In this document: in pieces, positions 44,076-55,981 of the stretch
Layout: the number at the start of each line of letters is the position of its first letter
How positions within the stretch are numbered: position 1 is the first letter of the stretch
Source of the DNA: Sulfurospirillum diekertiae
GTDB lineage: Bacteria > Campylobacterota > Campylobacteria > Campylobacterales > Sulfurospirillaceae
NCBI RefSeq assembly: GCF_011769985.2
Contig: NZ_CP039734.2
Span: forward strand, 806,001-870,000
Direction of reading: 5' to 3'
DNA: 64,000 nt
Notes under the pieces: model-generated
Told to the model about the DNA's origin: nothing
The model's input: only the letters and a program-made list of their open reading frames with translations
Databases searched by the model: none
Position numbers and translations under genes: made by a program

Positions 44076-44672
44076 ATGGAAAATCTCAAAAAAATTTACA
44101 AGAAACATGGGTTTGAACTCATTTGTGTTCCCACAAAAGAGGAAGCACTTAGTGTTGCGATGAGTTTCATTAAACCGCATATGAGTATAGGTTTGGGTGG
44201 ATCAACGACAGTGAAAGAGGTAGGTTTGTACGATCATGTTACTTCTCGTAAGGATATTACACTTTTTAATCAGTACGAATCTGGAATTAGTATGGAAGAG
44301 AATAGCAATCGTAGACACAAAGGAATACTGGCTGACTTGTATATTACGAGTACAAACGCACTGACTAAAAACGGTGAGCTTGTCAATGCCGATGGCAGTG
44401 GAAACCGAGTCGCAGCACAGATTTTTGGACCTAAAAAGGTGTTAATTATCGCAGGAGTCAATAAACTGGTTGAAAATGTGGAAGAGGGCTTTAAGCGTAT
44501 TCATGATGTGGCAAGTCCTAAGAATATTGAACGTATCAATAATCTTGCCATTAGCATGGGAAAAGAACCTCGCTATAACATCAATAATATTGGTAAAAAA
44601 TTCACGTATATCAATGGTGATGATGAAGGTCGTACCACGATTATTTTAGTGGATGAAGTGCTTGGCTATTAA
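44076..44672 (+). CDS. LUD-domain protein
   Basis: A 198-residue stand-alone LUD (LutC/YkgG-like, DUF162) protein with the GLGGSTTVKEVGLYD and NALTKNGELVNADGSGNRVAAQIFGPKKVLIIAGVNK core (key residues Gly-Gly-Ser-Thr and Asp-Gly-Ser-Gly). In Lut operons such domains take part in lactate oxidation, but no LutA or LutB genes are near. Start ATG 44076 follows AAAGGAT. Confidence 0.82.
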   Translation: MENLKKIYKKHGFELICVPTKEEALSVAMSFIKPHMSIGLGGSTTVKEVGLYDHVTSRKDITLFNQYESGISMEENSNRRHKGILADLYITSTNALTKNGELVNADGSGNRVAAQIFGPKKVLIIAGVNKLVENVEEGFKRIHDVASPKNIERINNLAISMGKEPRYNINNIGKKFTYINGDDEGRTTIILVDEVLGY

Positions 44673-44765
44673 AATGTTTCTATACGAAGCATTTTACATA
44701 TACTAAACGGGTATTTTTGTTAGATTCTCCAAGGAAATTTGCATTAACGTAAAATTATAAGAAGT

Positions 44766-44810
44766 TTATTAAGCTCCTATCGTTAGGATAAGACAAATAG
44801 GGCTTAATAA
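44766..44810 (+). promoter_or_regulatory. Long inverted repeat upstream of the TRAP operon
   Basis: TTATTAAGCTCCTAT (44766-44780) pairs with ATAGGGCTTAATAA (44797-44810) except for one bulge. Nested inside is TCCTA-TCGT-TAGGA (44775-44788), an alternative stem. No T-run follows directly. It lies 40 bp before the binding-protein gene, so it could be an operator or a leader RNA switch. Confidence 0.45.
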
Positions 44811-44849
44811 CTCATTTTTGTAATATTAAAATTTCATAAGGAGTCATCA

Positions 44850-45791
44850 ATGAGAAGATCACTTTTGGTAAGTGCGGCAGCGGTGTGTCTTGGGGCATCT
44901 CTCTATGGGGCAGAGTTTATCAACGTTTTGACGGGTGGAACAAGCGGTATTTACTATCCCCTCGGTGTTGCGCTTTCTCAAATGTATGCTAAAGCAATTC
45001 CCGATTCTAAAACAGCGGTTCAAGCGACAAAAGCCAGTGTTGAAAACCTCAATCTCCTTCAAGCAGGGCGCGGTGAAGTTGCGATCTCTTTAGGCGACTC
45101 TTTTTCGGATGCGTACAAAGGTGATGTTGATGCTGGTTTTAAAGCTCCCCTTTCTAAACTTCGTACTATTAGTGCTTTATATCCTAACTACATTCATTTT
45201 GTTGCAGCAGCCGATTCGGGTATTAAATCGTTTGCAGATATTAAAGGAAAACGTATCTCTGTGGGTGCACCAAAATCAGGCACCGCATTAAATTCTAAAA
45301 AGATTTTAGAAGCTGCAGGGATTAAATACGAAGATTTTTCTAAAGTTGAGTACCTCTCCTATGCTGAGTCTGTAGAACTTATGAAAAACAGACAACTGGA
45401 TGTCACTTTACTCTCATCAGGTGCGGGTGTTGCAGCCCTTCGTGATCTTGCAACTTCACAAAAAGTCGTCTTTTTGAGTATTCCTGAAGAGATCGTAAAA
45501 AAAATTGACGATCCTGCGTATCAAGTAGGCATTATTCCCGCCAATACCTATGAAGGCCAAACAAGCGATGTTCAAACTATTTCTGTTCAAAATTTCCTTG
45601 TAACTCATTCAGGGGTATCTGAAAAAACGGTTTATACCATGACAAAAACAATGTTTGAAAACTTAGACCAGATGGTAGCAGCACATGCCGCAGCTAAAGG
45701 AATTAGTCTTGCGAATGCGGCTAAAAATCCTCCGGCACCTTTGCATCCTGGTGCTGAGAAATACTACAAAGAGATGGGAATTATTAAATAA
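44850..45791 (+). CDS. TAXI-family TRAP solute-binding protein
   Basis: A 313-residue periplasmic protein: signal peptide to about Ala20 (GASLYGAEF), then INVLTGGTSGIYYPLGVALSQMY, the TAXI signature, and GKRISVGAPKSGT. It delivers substrate (glutamate, dicarboxylates or similar in known cases) to the TRAP permease encoded 20 nt downstream. Confidence 0.92.
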   Translation: MRRSLLVSAAAVCLGASLYGAEFINVLTGGTSGIYYPLGVALSQMYAKAIPDSKTAVQATKASVENLNLLQAGRGEVAISLGDSFSDAYKGDVDAGFKAPLSKLRTISALYPNYIHFVAAADSGIKSFADIKGKRISVGAPKSGTALNSKKILEAAGIKYEDFSKVEYLSYAESVELMKNRQLDVTLLSSGAGVAALRDLATSQKVVFLSIPEEIVKKIDDPAYQVGIIPANTYEGQTSDVQTISVQNFLVTHSGVSEKTVYTMTKTMFENLDQMVAAHAAAKGISLANAAKNPPAPLHPGAEKYYKEMGIIK

Positions 45792-45811
45792 AAATTGTTG
45801 AAGGAATCAGT

Positions 45812-47878
45812 ATGTCTGCCTTAGTAACCGAAGAAGTTCACGAAGATACTTCCGATTTTGAAGAGCACGGTCACCAACGCCAACTTATAGGCTGGGCGTC
45901 ACGGCTAGTGATGTTTGGTGCGCTCGCATTTTCTGCCTATCAGATATCTGTTGCAGCATTTCATCCGTTTTCGAGTTTGATTATTAGAGCTTTACATGTA
46001 AGCTTTTTGATGTTTCTTATCTTTATGCTTTATCCCGCTACCTCAAAGGGACGTACACAGAAAAGTATCCCTTGGTATGACCTTTTACTCGCACTTCTTG
46101 GCTTTGCGCTTGGTTTTTACCATTTGGTTTTTGAAGCAGACCTCATTGAGCGTTCAGGCGATCCGACAACCGCCGATCTCGTCGTTGCAACACTCGCTTC
46201 ACTGTTGGTATTTGAAGCGGCACGCCGTGTAGTGGGGTTTGCTTTAACGCTGGTATGTGGACTCTTTTTGGCATATGGATTTTTTGGGCAGTATTTGCCT
46301 CTTTCCATTGCACACCGTGGATTTGGTTTTGATCAAATTGTGAGTCAACTCTACCTTGGAAGCGATGGCATTTTAGGGACACCTACATTGGTTTCTGCTA
46401 CCTATATCTTTTTGTTCATTCTTTTTGGCACGTTTTTGGAAAATGCGGGCATGATTCGTCTTTTTAATGCGCTTGCTCTTGGACTCGTAGGTCGCGCACA
46501 AGGTGGACCTGCTAAGGTTGCCGTTATCTCTTCTGGACTTATGGGAACCATTTCAGGCTCAGGTGTTGCCAACGTCTTAACCGTAGGGCAATTTACGATT
46601 CCATTGATGAAGCGCTTTGGATATAGCTCCGTTTTTTCGGGTGCGGTTGAAGCGACTTCCTCCATGGGTGGACAGATTATGCCTCCGGTTATGGGTGCAG
46701 TTGCCTTTATTATGGCAGAGACGTTGAATGTAGCATATTCGGACATTGTTATGGCGGCGATTATTCCTGCTATGTTGTATTACTTTACCGCTTTTTGGAT
46801 GGTCCATCTTGAAGCAGGACGTTTAAAGCTTTTAGGAATTCCTGCCGATCAATGCCCAAATCCTTGGAAAGAACTCAAAGCAAGCTGGTATTTAGCGCTA
46901 CCTTTGGCAGCATTGGTTTACATGCTTTTTCATGGTTTTACACCTATGTTTGCAGGTATGATGGGCTTGACACTCACTTCGGTGTTAATCTTAGGAGCGG
47001 CTCTTGCCGCACGCATTTCTCAAGTTGCATTGCGTTATGTCTTTTGGATCGCCATTGCCTTTGGAGCATCAACCTTTTTACAATGGGGCATTGTTCCAGT
47101 TTTAGGGGTGATTGCTCTTTTGGTTGTCCTTAACTTTGTGGTTCAAGGGGGGCGTGATACGCTTCGTACCATGAAAACGGCGCTGGTTGATGGTGCAAAA
47201 CAAGCATTGGGCGTGGGAATCGCTTGTGCAATTGTCGGTGTCATCATCGGTGTTTTAACCCTTACGGGTGCTGCATCAAACTTTGCAGGGTTTATTCTTG
47301 AAATTGGAGAAAAAAGCCTCTTTCTTTCATTGCTTTTAACGATGGTGGCGTGTTTGATCCTAGGTATGGGCATTCCAACCATTCCTAACTACATTATCAC
47401 CAGTTCTATCGCGGCACCCGCACTTTTAAAACTGGGTGTTCCTCTTATCGTCAGTCATATGTTTGTCTTTTACTTTGGTATTATGGCAGACCTTACCCCT
47501 CCCGTCGCCCTTGCCGCTTTTGCCGCTGCTTCCATTGCGAAAGCTTCTGCTATGAAAATTGGCTTTAAAGCAACACAAATAGCCATTGCAGGGTTTGTTG
47601 TGCCGTTTATGGCGGTGTATGATCCTGCTTTAATGCTTCAAGGTGATCCAACGATTATGGCTGTGGTGTATATTGTTATCAAAGCTTTGCTGGCGATTTA
47701 TCTCTGGGGTTGCGCGGCGATTGGGTATCTGTGGTCACCTCTGCATGTGTATGAGCGTGTGATAGCCGCATGTACGGCGGCGCTCTTGGTAGCGGCACTC
47801 CCTGCAACGGATGAAGCTGGATTTGCGTTAGGATTCCTATTTATTGCATGGAATTGGTGGAAAAATCGTAAACGATGA
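45812..47878 (+). CDS. Fused TRAP transporter permease (DctQM-like)
   Basis: A 688-residue membrane protein with about 18 hydrophobic helices: a small DctQ-like N-terminal part, then the large DctM part with GLMGTISGSGVANVLTVGQFTIPLMK and GGQIMPPVMGAVAFIMAE. Fused permeases of this type go with TAXI binding proteins. A palindrome (45992-46001) is read as Leu-His-Val-Ser in the first helix region. It overlaps the next gene by 4 nt. Confidence 0.93.
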   Translation: MSALVTEEVHEDTSDFEEHGHQRQLIGWASRLVMFGALAFSAYQISVAAFHPFSSLIIRALHVSFLMFLIFMLYPATSKGRTQKSIPWYDLLLALLGFALGFYHLVFEADLIERSGDPTTADLVVATLASLLVFEAARRVVGFALTLVCGLFLAYGFFGQYLPLSIAHRGFGFDQIVSQLYLGSDGILGTPTLVSATYIFLFILFGTFLENAGMIRLFNALALGLVGRAQGGPAKVAVISSGLMGTISGSGVANVLTVGQFTIPLMKRFGYSSVFSGAVEATSSMGGQIMPPVMGAVAFIMAETLNVAYSDIVMAAIIPAMLYYFTAFWMVHLEAGRLKLLGIPADQCPNPWKELKASWYLALPLAALVYMLFHGFTPMFAGMMGLTLTSVLILGAALAARISQVALRYVFWIAIAFGASTFLQWGIVPVLGVIALLVVLNFVVQGGRDTLRTMKTALVDGAKQALGVGIACAIVGVIIGVLTLTGAASNFAGFILEIGEKSLFLSLLLTMVACLILGMGIPTIPNYIITSSIAAPALLKLGVPLIVSHMFVFYFGIMADLTPPVALAAFAAASIAKASAMKIGFKATQIAIAGFVVPFMAVYDPALMLQGDPTIMAVVYIVIKALLAIYLWGCAAIGYLWSPLHVYERVIAACTAALLVAALPATDEAGFALGFLFIAWNWWKNRKR

Positions 47879-48252
47879 TGGCTTTATGTATGAGTTCAGG
47901 AGCAGTTACGGTGACACTGTTTCTGAATTCTTTTACCCTTGCATGGATGCATTCCGTTGAGAAGATTCGTTGGGAAGAGCAGTGGAGAATAGAAGGAAAC
48001 TCTTTACATGTACTCTCTGCAAGCATACGTGGAAGTGGGGCAGGGATGGAACCACCGCTAGATTCTATTTTCAAAGAAGGTGCTTGGCACTACACGCCTC
48101 ATGTCCCACCCCAAAAAGAACTTAGACTTGCCCATTCACCTTTTACCAAAGAGTATGAACTCTGCTTTGATGAGCGATGTACCCCTTTAAATGAGTTTTT
48201 TACTTCGCTTCCTCAAATCGACACTATTGTTCTTGAAGCCTGCGAACGCTAG
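47875..48252 (+). CDS. DUF1850 protein of the TAXI-TRAP operon
   Basis: A 125-residue protein with the DUF1850 features LAWMHSVEKIRWEEQW and RGSGAGMEPP. This family is commonly encoded beside TAXI-type TRAP genes and may help the transporter. The ATG overlaps the permease stop by 4 nt. There is a hydrophobic N terminus but no sure signal cleavage site. Confidence 0.8.
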   Translation: MMALCMSSGAVTVTLFLNSFTLAWMHSVEKIRWEEQWRIEGNSLHVLSASIRGSGAGMEPPLDSIFKEGAWHYTPHVPPQKELRLAHSPFTKEYELCFDERCTPLNEFFTSLPQIDTIVLEACER

Positions 48253-48286
48253 AATACCGCCACTTTTTACATGTAAGGCAGTTTTT

Positions 48287-49120
48287 GTGAAATCAGAATT
48301 TAAAAATTACAGTTATATCTTTTTAGGCTCACTTTTTTTGAGCTTTGGCGTGGTCTCTTTATTTATTCCCAATGCGTTAGTAACGGGTGGAACATCGGGT
48401 ATGGCGCTTTTGGGACACTATATTTTTCAACTCCCAGTAGGTGTGTTGATGGTGGCGATTAACGTACCACTGTTGTTCTTAGGCACCAAATATTTTGGCA
48501 AACACTTTACGGTTCGAAGTATCATTGCCATTGGGTTTACCTCTTTGTGTATTGACTTCATGGTAGAGTATTTACATGTAAGTGCTCTCAGCCATGATGT
48601 GATTTTGGCGGCTATCTTTGGTGGTATTGCGGTAGGTATTGGCTTAGGATTTATTTTAAGCGGCCATGCTTCAGCAGGAGGGTCGACTATCATTGCTAAA
48701 ATTGTGGCATCCAAAACGAGTATCAAAGCCTCATCGGTGATGTTTTTTATCGATATGCTGATTATTCTCTCTATTGCATTGATCTCCCAAAATATAGACC
48801 TAGCCCTTTGGAGTATGGTGAGTATTTATATTAGTGCTAAAAGTATCGACATGTTTTTAACGCGTGGCCCTTCTAAAAAAGTAGTTCATATCGTCTCCAC
48901 AAAAATCGAAAAGCTCTGCGCTGAGATCGTACTGCATTTAGGCAAAAATGGCACCATTGTGGAAGGTGATGGTATCTATGCGCATGAAAATAAACGTATG
49001 ATCTTTTTGGTGGTGGAAAATCGTAAAATTCCAACGCTTAAAGAATTGATTCAAAAAGTGGATAACGAGGCATTTATGGTCGTGATGGAAGCATCAGAAC
49101 TATTGGGGCGTGGACACTAA
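48287..49120 (+). CDS. YitT-family membrane protein
   Basis: A 277-residue protein from GTG 48287: five or six helices with PNALVTGGTSGMALL and SGHASAGGSTIIAKI, then a cytoplasmic DUF2179 domain (VVHIVSTKIEKL, GRKMI-like end). The function of the YitT family is not settled. The frame is open upstream into the DUF1850 gene, but the GTG gives the normal length. Palindromes lie just before it (48267-48276) and inside (48572-48581, Leu-His-Val-Ser). Confidence 0.8.
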   Translation: MKSEFKNYSYIFLGSLFLSFGVVSLFIPNALVTGGTSGMALLGHYIFQLPVGVLMVAINVPLLFLGTKYFGKHFTVRSIIAIGFTSLCIDFMVEYLHVSALSHDVILAAIFGGIAVGIGLGFILSGHASAGGSTIIAKIVASKTSIKASSVMFFIDMLIILSIALISQNIDLALWSMVSIYISAKSIDMFLTRGPSKKVVHIVSTKIEKLCAEIVLHLGKNGTIVEGDGIYAHENKRMIFLVVENRKIPTLKELIQKVDNEAFMVVMEASELLGRGH

Positions 49121-49902
49121 AACTTACTTTTAATGTTAATACTAAACTGGTCACTTTGTTTATCAATCCCTGTTTTATCGTACGACAAACCAAGGTTGAG
49201 TCCTTTGGCAATTTCATTAAGTTGAAAGTTGCTGTAAACACCCGTGTAGGAAAGATTTGTTTGCACCTCATTGGCGATAACATAGCGAGAACCTAGCGTA
49301 ATGTCTTTTCGAGGCGAATAGTTGACATCAACAGCATAGGCGGCAGTATTGGGTGTGTAATTGTTGGAGCTGAGCACTGAAGAGGTTGGCAAAAGGTGGT
49401 CTTTTCCCTCTAGGTCACCGTTGGCACCGCGAGCACCACTCAACACTTTTGAGTAAGCGATATAGCTACCAAAATTCTCATAATTCATTTGCGCTTTGGT
49501 TCCAAATGCGTTGGTTGTTTCAAAACCACCTTGCATCAAACTTTGACGGTAGGTGTCAGCATAATAGTTAGCACTCAGTTTATACCCAATATCTTCGGTA
49601 TTTCCATGGTAAAGAGCTTCTGTGTAGTAGATCGTATTGTCGGTACTGGTTTGATGTGTTTCTGTGGCAAAGGATTGGGTAGCAACTTCCAATTTCAATC
49701 CCCCGAGCGGAGCTGTTTGATAATGAAAAAGAATTTTTTGTGTTTTGGTGCTCGAAAAGGGTGTCTCTTCCTCTTCATCACCTTCTTTGTAATTAGAACT
49801 AATTTTATGGGTAAGATTGCCATCTAAGAGAGCATCCATAAGCGAATCTGCTGCGAAAAGGGAATGAGATAAAATGATGAGGAAGAAAGTGAATTTTTTC
49901 AT
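49117..49902 (-). CDS. Small outer-membrane beta-barrel protein
   Basis: A 261-residue protein with a signal peptide (SHSLFAADSLMDALLDGNLTHKIS, resembling the epsilon porin start) and a C-terminal Phe (INIKSKF). It is about two thirds the length of the porin at 23.5 kb, so it could be a shorter barrel or an internally reduced porin. It overlaps yitT by 4 bp at its 3' end. Confidence 0.75.
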   Translation of the reverse strand: MKKFTFFLIILSHSLFAADSLMDALLDGNLTHKISSNYKEGDEEEETPFSSTKTQKILFHYQTAPLGGLKLEVATQSFATETHQTSTDNTIYYTEALYHGNTEDIGYKLSANYYADTYRQSLMQGGFETTNAFGTKAQMNYENFGSYIAYSKVLSGARGANGDLEGKDHLLPTSSVLSSNNYTPNTAAYAVDVNYSPRKDITLGSRYVIANEVQTNLSYTGVYSNFQLNEIAKGLNLGLSYDKTGIDKQSDQFSINIKSKF

Positions 49903-49935
49903 GGTATGATAAAGCGTAAAGCCACCGAAATGACT

Positions 49936-49945
49936 TTACATGTAA
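49936..49945. repeat. Palindrome between groEL and the barrel gene
   Basis: TTACATGTAA 17 nt after the groEL stop. It is the last copy before a 9.1-kb stretch without any (to 59069). Confidence 0.8.
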
Positions 49946-49961
49946 AGCAGGAGGGAATGAA

Positions 49962-51617
<1,656 letters not shown>

Positions 51618-51628
51618 CTAGTGATTGA

Positions 51629-51895
51629 TTATAAAACGCCTAAAAGGTCGTCAATGTTCATTACAAGGTATGTTTTACCATCTATGGTAAGCTCAGTACC
51701 AGCATATTTAGCAAATACTACTTTATCACCAACTGAAACAAGACCTTTCTCTGCAACTTTTGGACTTATCGCTCTAACAATACCGCTTAGAGGTTTTTCC
51801 TTAGCATTGTCAGGGATGATAATACCAGAAGCAGTGGTAGTTGCTTCTTCGATTCTTTCAAGAAGCACTCTTTTTCCTAATGGTTTGAAAGTCAT
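51629..51895 (-). CDS. groES: Co-chaperonin GroES
   Basis: An 88-residue co-chaperonin with [14 protein letters not shown] and the [18 protein letters not shown] region. It caps GroEL. It is the first gene of the groESL operon and follows the CIRCE operator by 25 nt. Confidence 0.98.
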   Translation of the reverse strand: MTFKPLGKRVLLERIEEATTTASGIIIPDNAKEKPLSGIVRAISPKVAEKGLVSVGDKVVFAKYAGTELTIDGKTYLVMNIDDLLGVL

Positions 51896-51920
51896 TTGTA
51901 TGTCCTTTTAACTAAAATTT

Positions 51921-51947
51921 TTAGCACTCGTTTGTTTTGAGTGACAA
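51921..51947. promoter_or_regulatory. CIRCE element (HrcA operator)
   Basis: TTAGCACTC (51921-51929), N9, GAGTGACAA (51939-51947), one of the best-known heat-shock operators, with two deviations from GAGTGCTAA. It lies at the transcription start of groESL, which implies repression by HrcA encoded elsewhere. Confidence 0.92.
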
Positions 51948-51948
51948 A

Positions 51949-51977
51949 ATTTTACACAAATATAGTAAAAAAGTCAA
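51949..51977 (-). promoter_or_regulatory. groESL promoter
   Basis: On the minus strand, TTGACT (51972-51977), 17-bp spacer and TAAAAT (51949-51954), directly upstream of the CIRCE site. Confidence 0.75.
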
Positions 51978-52106
51978 GAAAAAAGAGCTTAACGTTTAGT
52001 CCTATATACTCAATGTTTTTTAATTTTTTGCATGTTCTTAGAATGGGGCTATAATTAACCAAAGTATAAGTTTGATGACTATATAATGCCAACCTCTTTT
52101 AACCAT

Positions 52107-52183
52107 GTCAAGGTAGCTCAGCTGGTTAGAGCGCTGGTCTCATAAGCCGGAGGTCGAGGGTTCGAGTCCCTCTCTTGACACCA
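52107..52183 (+). tRNA. tRNA-Met (CAT), elongator type
   Basis: A 77-nt cloverleaf with GTCAAGG/TCTTGAC acceptor, TAGCTCAGC D arm, anticodon CAT at 52141-52143 and TTCGAGTCC T arm, with encoded CCA. The G1-C72 pair excludes initiator tRNA; an Ile2 (lysidine) tRNA with CAT cannot be ruled out by eye. An integrase gene ends 42 bp away, so the 3' end is a likely attachment site. Confidence 0.93.
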
Positions 52184-52224
52184 CTAAAACCCCGATATTA
52201 CGGACTTCCAAAGACTTTAAAACT

Positions 52225-53322
52225 TCACAGTGCCATTATGGTGTCCTTGTTTTCATTCACACTGTATATATCTATTGTCTTATTAAACGGTTTTCGCTCT
52301 GCTGATATGCTTCTTGTATAACGTTCAAACAACATTTGTGGTGTCGTATGCCCTAAAACGGATGCAATCTCATTGACACTGTATTGACCGCTCATAAGAA
52401 GATTCGTTGCACACGTATGGCGCATTTCATACATTCTTCGATGAGTAAGTCCACATTTTTTGAGAATATCTACCCACTGATTAGAACCTATAGTCTTGTA
52501 ATCATAAAAAGGTCGTCCAAAGTGATTTACAAATACATATTCTTTGTCACCACTGAACTCTTTTTGACTCTCAATAAAAGGAGCTAATGTATCAATGATC
52601 GGGATGTACCGAATACTACTTTGTGTTTTTGTAGTTCCTTCGACACCCATTGACCTTGATGCACATACATAGATTTCTCGTGTCTCAAGATTGACATTTT
52701 CCCACTTTAAAGCCACAATCTCACCTACACGCATACCCGTCATAAATCCAAGTGCTAGATAGTTTTTAAACCATCCGTGCGCTGTATCTAAAATGAGTTT
52801 GACCTCATGAGGCATAAAAGGTACCACATTGGGCTTTTTCACTTTTAAAGAGTCCAACGCATCAAAGGGATTTTTATTCACTTCTTCATCTTGAAGTGCT
52901 TTTTGAAAAATACCTCTAAAGACAATTTGATACTCTTTAACCGTTTTGGCAGTAAAACGTTGTAAAAGATCACTACGCCATTTATCAATATGTGAAATTC
53001 TTAAATCCTTAATAGGTGTATCGCCCAACAAAGGTAAAATTCCATTCTCAATAATTGACTCGTAACGTTTATGTGTCTTTGCAACAGTAGTTTGTCGCTT
53101 AGATACGATAAATGACTCAGCATAGTAGCGCACCGTTTTAATGCGCTCTTTTTGAAGGGATAACGTTCCTGTCATAACGCCCATTCTAAGCTGTGGTATC
53201 AGCTCTTTTTCGACCTTTTTGACATTGGACGCTGTCCACTCCAGACCTGTAGACTTTCTGATTCTCGCTCCATTGGCGAACAAATCTATCCACACCCGAT
53301 TGTTTTTTTTGAATACTGACAT
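52225..53322 (-). CDS. Tyrosine-type site-specific integrase
   Basis: A 365-residue phage-type integrase from ATG 53322 with AGGAG 7 nt upstream. Catalytic residues can be seen: Arg in TGMRVGEIVALKW, His and Arg in YEMRHTCATN, His in VLGHTTPQML and Tyr in FERYTRS. The N-terminal SAM-like DNA-binding region is present. It lies beside tRNA-Met and probably recombines there. Confidence 0.9.
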   Translation of the reverse strand: MSVFKKNNRVWIDLFANGARIRKSTGLEWTASNVKKVEKELIPQLRMGVMTGTLSLQKERIKTVRYYAESFIVSKRQTTVAKTHKRYESIIENGILPLLGDTPIKDLRISHIDKWRSDLLQRFTAKTVKEYQIVFRGIFQKALQDEEVNKNPFDALDSLKVKKPNVVPFMPHEVKLILDTAHGWFKNYLALGFMTGMRVGEIVALKWENVNLETREIYVCASRSMGVEGTTKTQSSIRYIPIIDTLAPFIESQKEFSGDKEYVFVNHFGRPFYDYKTIGSNQWVDILKKCGLTHRRMYEMRHTCATNLLMSGQYSVNEIASVLGHTTPQMLFERYTRSISAERKPFNKTIDIYSVNENKDTIMAL

Positions 53323-53575
53323 TGTTTGACTCCTGAGTTGTTTCCCAAAGCCAAGTATCCAGTTTCTCTTTTGCAAATAGTATTTTACCTGCTTTATCTG
53401 AATAATGAACTCCAAGAATAAAAGTTTGATCGGCAATTTTATGCCTTATGGTATGTGGGGAGAGGCGCAAATAACTTGCCACCTCTTCAACGGTCATTAA
53501 GGGTTTTGCATAGCCCATAATGAGTGCTTTTAACTCCTCTAAATCCTCTTTAGTGATAAGTTCTACGCTTGCCAT
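53186..53575 (-). CDS. HTH_17 excisionase-like protein
   Basis: A 129-residue protein whose middle (TVEEVASYLRLSPHTIRHKI) is an excisionase/MerR-type helix-turn-helix. The C-terminal 45 residues overlap the integrase in another frame by 137 bp, an unusual overlap; a shorter native product or a lost stop is possible. It overlaps the Rep-like gene by 13 bp. Confidence 0.65.
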   Translation of the reverse strand: MASVELITKEDLEELKALIMGYAKPLMTVEEVASYLRLSPHTIRHKIADQTFILGVHYSDKAGKILFAKEKLDTWLWETTQESNNVSIQKKQSGVDRFVRQWSENQKVYRSGVDSVQCQKGRKRADTTA

Positions 53576-54999
53576 AGTTCAAGCTCACTTTGCTCATACT
53601 TACGATTTTTAATCTCTGATTCGATAGTTTTGAGGTTCTTCATAATCAACGAAATATCCCAATCTTTTTCTGCTAGCTCACTGTGTAAAGCTCTCAAAAG
53701 CGCTGATTCAAATTGTTTTAACTCATGAGTGCTTATGGGTGATAAATTAGAGGGGAGGGTTTTAATGGGTGTACGATTACGAGAAAGAACATAATTCACT
53801 CCATCTACAATCAAAGGAAGAGGCTTAAAAGGTTTTAAGAGTTTTTTAGTGCGTTCAGTAAGCCAAAGACCACTTCGTTTTAATATCTCTTTCACATCCT
53901 CTTGCGATAAATAGACATCATTTTCGACACCTTTATTAAGGAGACTTTCAAATTCAGTCATAAAGACTTTAGAATCATAAACGCTCTTTTTAGGGATAAT
54001 CTTTTCCAATGCTTCGTATGATTGAGGAATGGCATTAAAGGTATAAGATTGGTCGATATACTCCCATAAAGGATGTGTCTTAGCACGATGTAAACGATTT
54101 GCTTCTAAGTCTTTTTGAGAGAGGGTTGTTTTATCCACAAAGCGGATGATTTTCATAGAATGATGAAAGAGTGTCTCTACTTTTTTAAGCCCATCTTCTA
54201 CGGTTCTAATGCCATAGCGTTTGAAAAAATCACGATGCCATTCAAACTCAAAGTTCCAAATGGGTTTATTAAGGTCAAAGCCATGAAACAAAAAATACGT
54301 CTCCATTAACGAGCGTTTTTCTTTACCAACTAGCTCTATTCTTTTATCGTAAAAACGTGCTAAAAAAGGATTGTCACCGATTTTGAGCGATTGATAGCCT
54401 CTTCGTCCGCCATCTTCTCGTCTATGTTTGCGCTTTTTACTGACAATAAAGTCTTTTTCAATGACAGAGCTTAGATCAAACTGCACAAAAATATTGCCAT
54501 CAATACGCGTTAATTCAGATTGAATAATTGCTATAGGAAAGAGGAGGGCTTCAATATGCTGTATTAAACCTACAAGCCCTAATAAGTAGATGCCTGTTGC
54601 TTCACATTGCACTTGAATATCTAAAAGATTGGTATTTTTAGAGGGATGCTTTAATCCAATACGAACCCAACGAGAGGTATCAATAAAGAAGTAAAAACCT
54701 TTACTCATGCCATTAAAGAAAAACTCTTTATCGCCTATAGAGATGCGAAGTGTATCTTTGGGGATAAAGCCACCGTTTAGCTCTTTAGCAGATACTATCT
54801 CTTTTTCTAGTGATTCAAAGAAACCACGATATGCTTCATTGCTTGGATAATAACAATACAGTGTATCGACACCGCTTATCGTTTTAAAATCATAGCCCTT
54901 TGAAAGGGAAACATTTTTTAGACACCAGTATCTCATTTGAAGTTGAGACAAGACTTTTTTTATTAGACATTTAGACCTCAATAATGAGGCTCCACACAA
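53563..54999 (-). CDS. Rep-like replication initiation protein
   Basis: A 478-residue protein. The SELTRIDGNIFVQFDL segment and the FLARFYDKRIEL motif, with a Tyr followed by Asp-Lys, resemble the Rep_trans/phage RstA-type rolling-circle initiators. The start is uncertain: the frame opens at 54999, with another Met at 54933 (MRYWCLKN) and no good ribosome-binding site. The IS21-type element begins 27 bp upstream, so the native promoter was probably separated from the gene. Confidence 0.6.
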   Translation of the reverse strand: MCGASLLRSKCLIKKVLSQLQMRYWCLKNVSLSKGYDFKTISGVDTLYCYYPSNEAYRGFFESLEKEIVSAKELNGGFIPKDTLRISIGDKEFFFNGMSKGFYFFIDTSRWVRIGLKHPSKNTNLLDIQVQCEATGIYLLGLVGLIQHIEALLFPIAIIQSELTRIDGNIFVQFDLSSVIEKDFIVSKKRKHRREDGGRRGYQSLKIGDNPFLARFYDKRIELVGKEKRSLMETYFLFHGFDLNKPIWNFEFEWHRDFFKRYGIRTVEDGLKKVETLFHHSMKIIRFVDKTTLSQKDLEANRLHRAKTHPLWEYIDQSYTFNAIPQSYEALEKIIPKKSVYDSKVFMTEFESLLNKGVENDVYLSQEDVKEILKRSGLWLTERTKKLLKPFKPLPLIVDGVNYVLSRNRTPIKTLPSNLSPISTHELKQFESALLRALHSELAEKDWDISLIMKNLKTIESEIKNRKYEQSELELWQA

Positions 55000-55135
55000 T
55001 CCGAGTATTATCTATTTGTCATATGTGTCAAGCGAAGCGCAGAACTGGTCAGTTTATAGTGTAAAAAAGTTGCGAATTGAAACTTAAACCACCTCTTGAT
55101 TTTGACCTTCTATGTTTGAAGATTTAGCTTCAAAC

Positions 55136-55960
<825 letters not shown>

Positions 55961-55981
55961 TCATCGTAACATTGAATGTCT

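Larger units (their letters stand above)
52184..55025. mobile_element. Integrated element at tRNA-Met (right end missing)
   Basis: Integrase, excisionase-like and Rep-like genes lie head to tail on the minus strand, the integrase pointing to the tRNA 3' end. This is the usual order for tRNA-site integrative elements. I find no second copy of the tRNA 3' end (52158-52183) before or after the IS21-type element, so the right attachment site was probably lost. There are no TTACATGTAA copies inside. Confidence 0.7.

Noticed and set aside
55021-55040. GTGTCAAGCG as the second attachment site matching the tRNA 3' end
   Set aside because: The match is only about nine bases and is explained by the IS21 terminal repeat.
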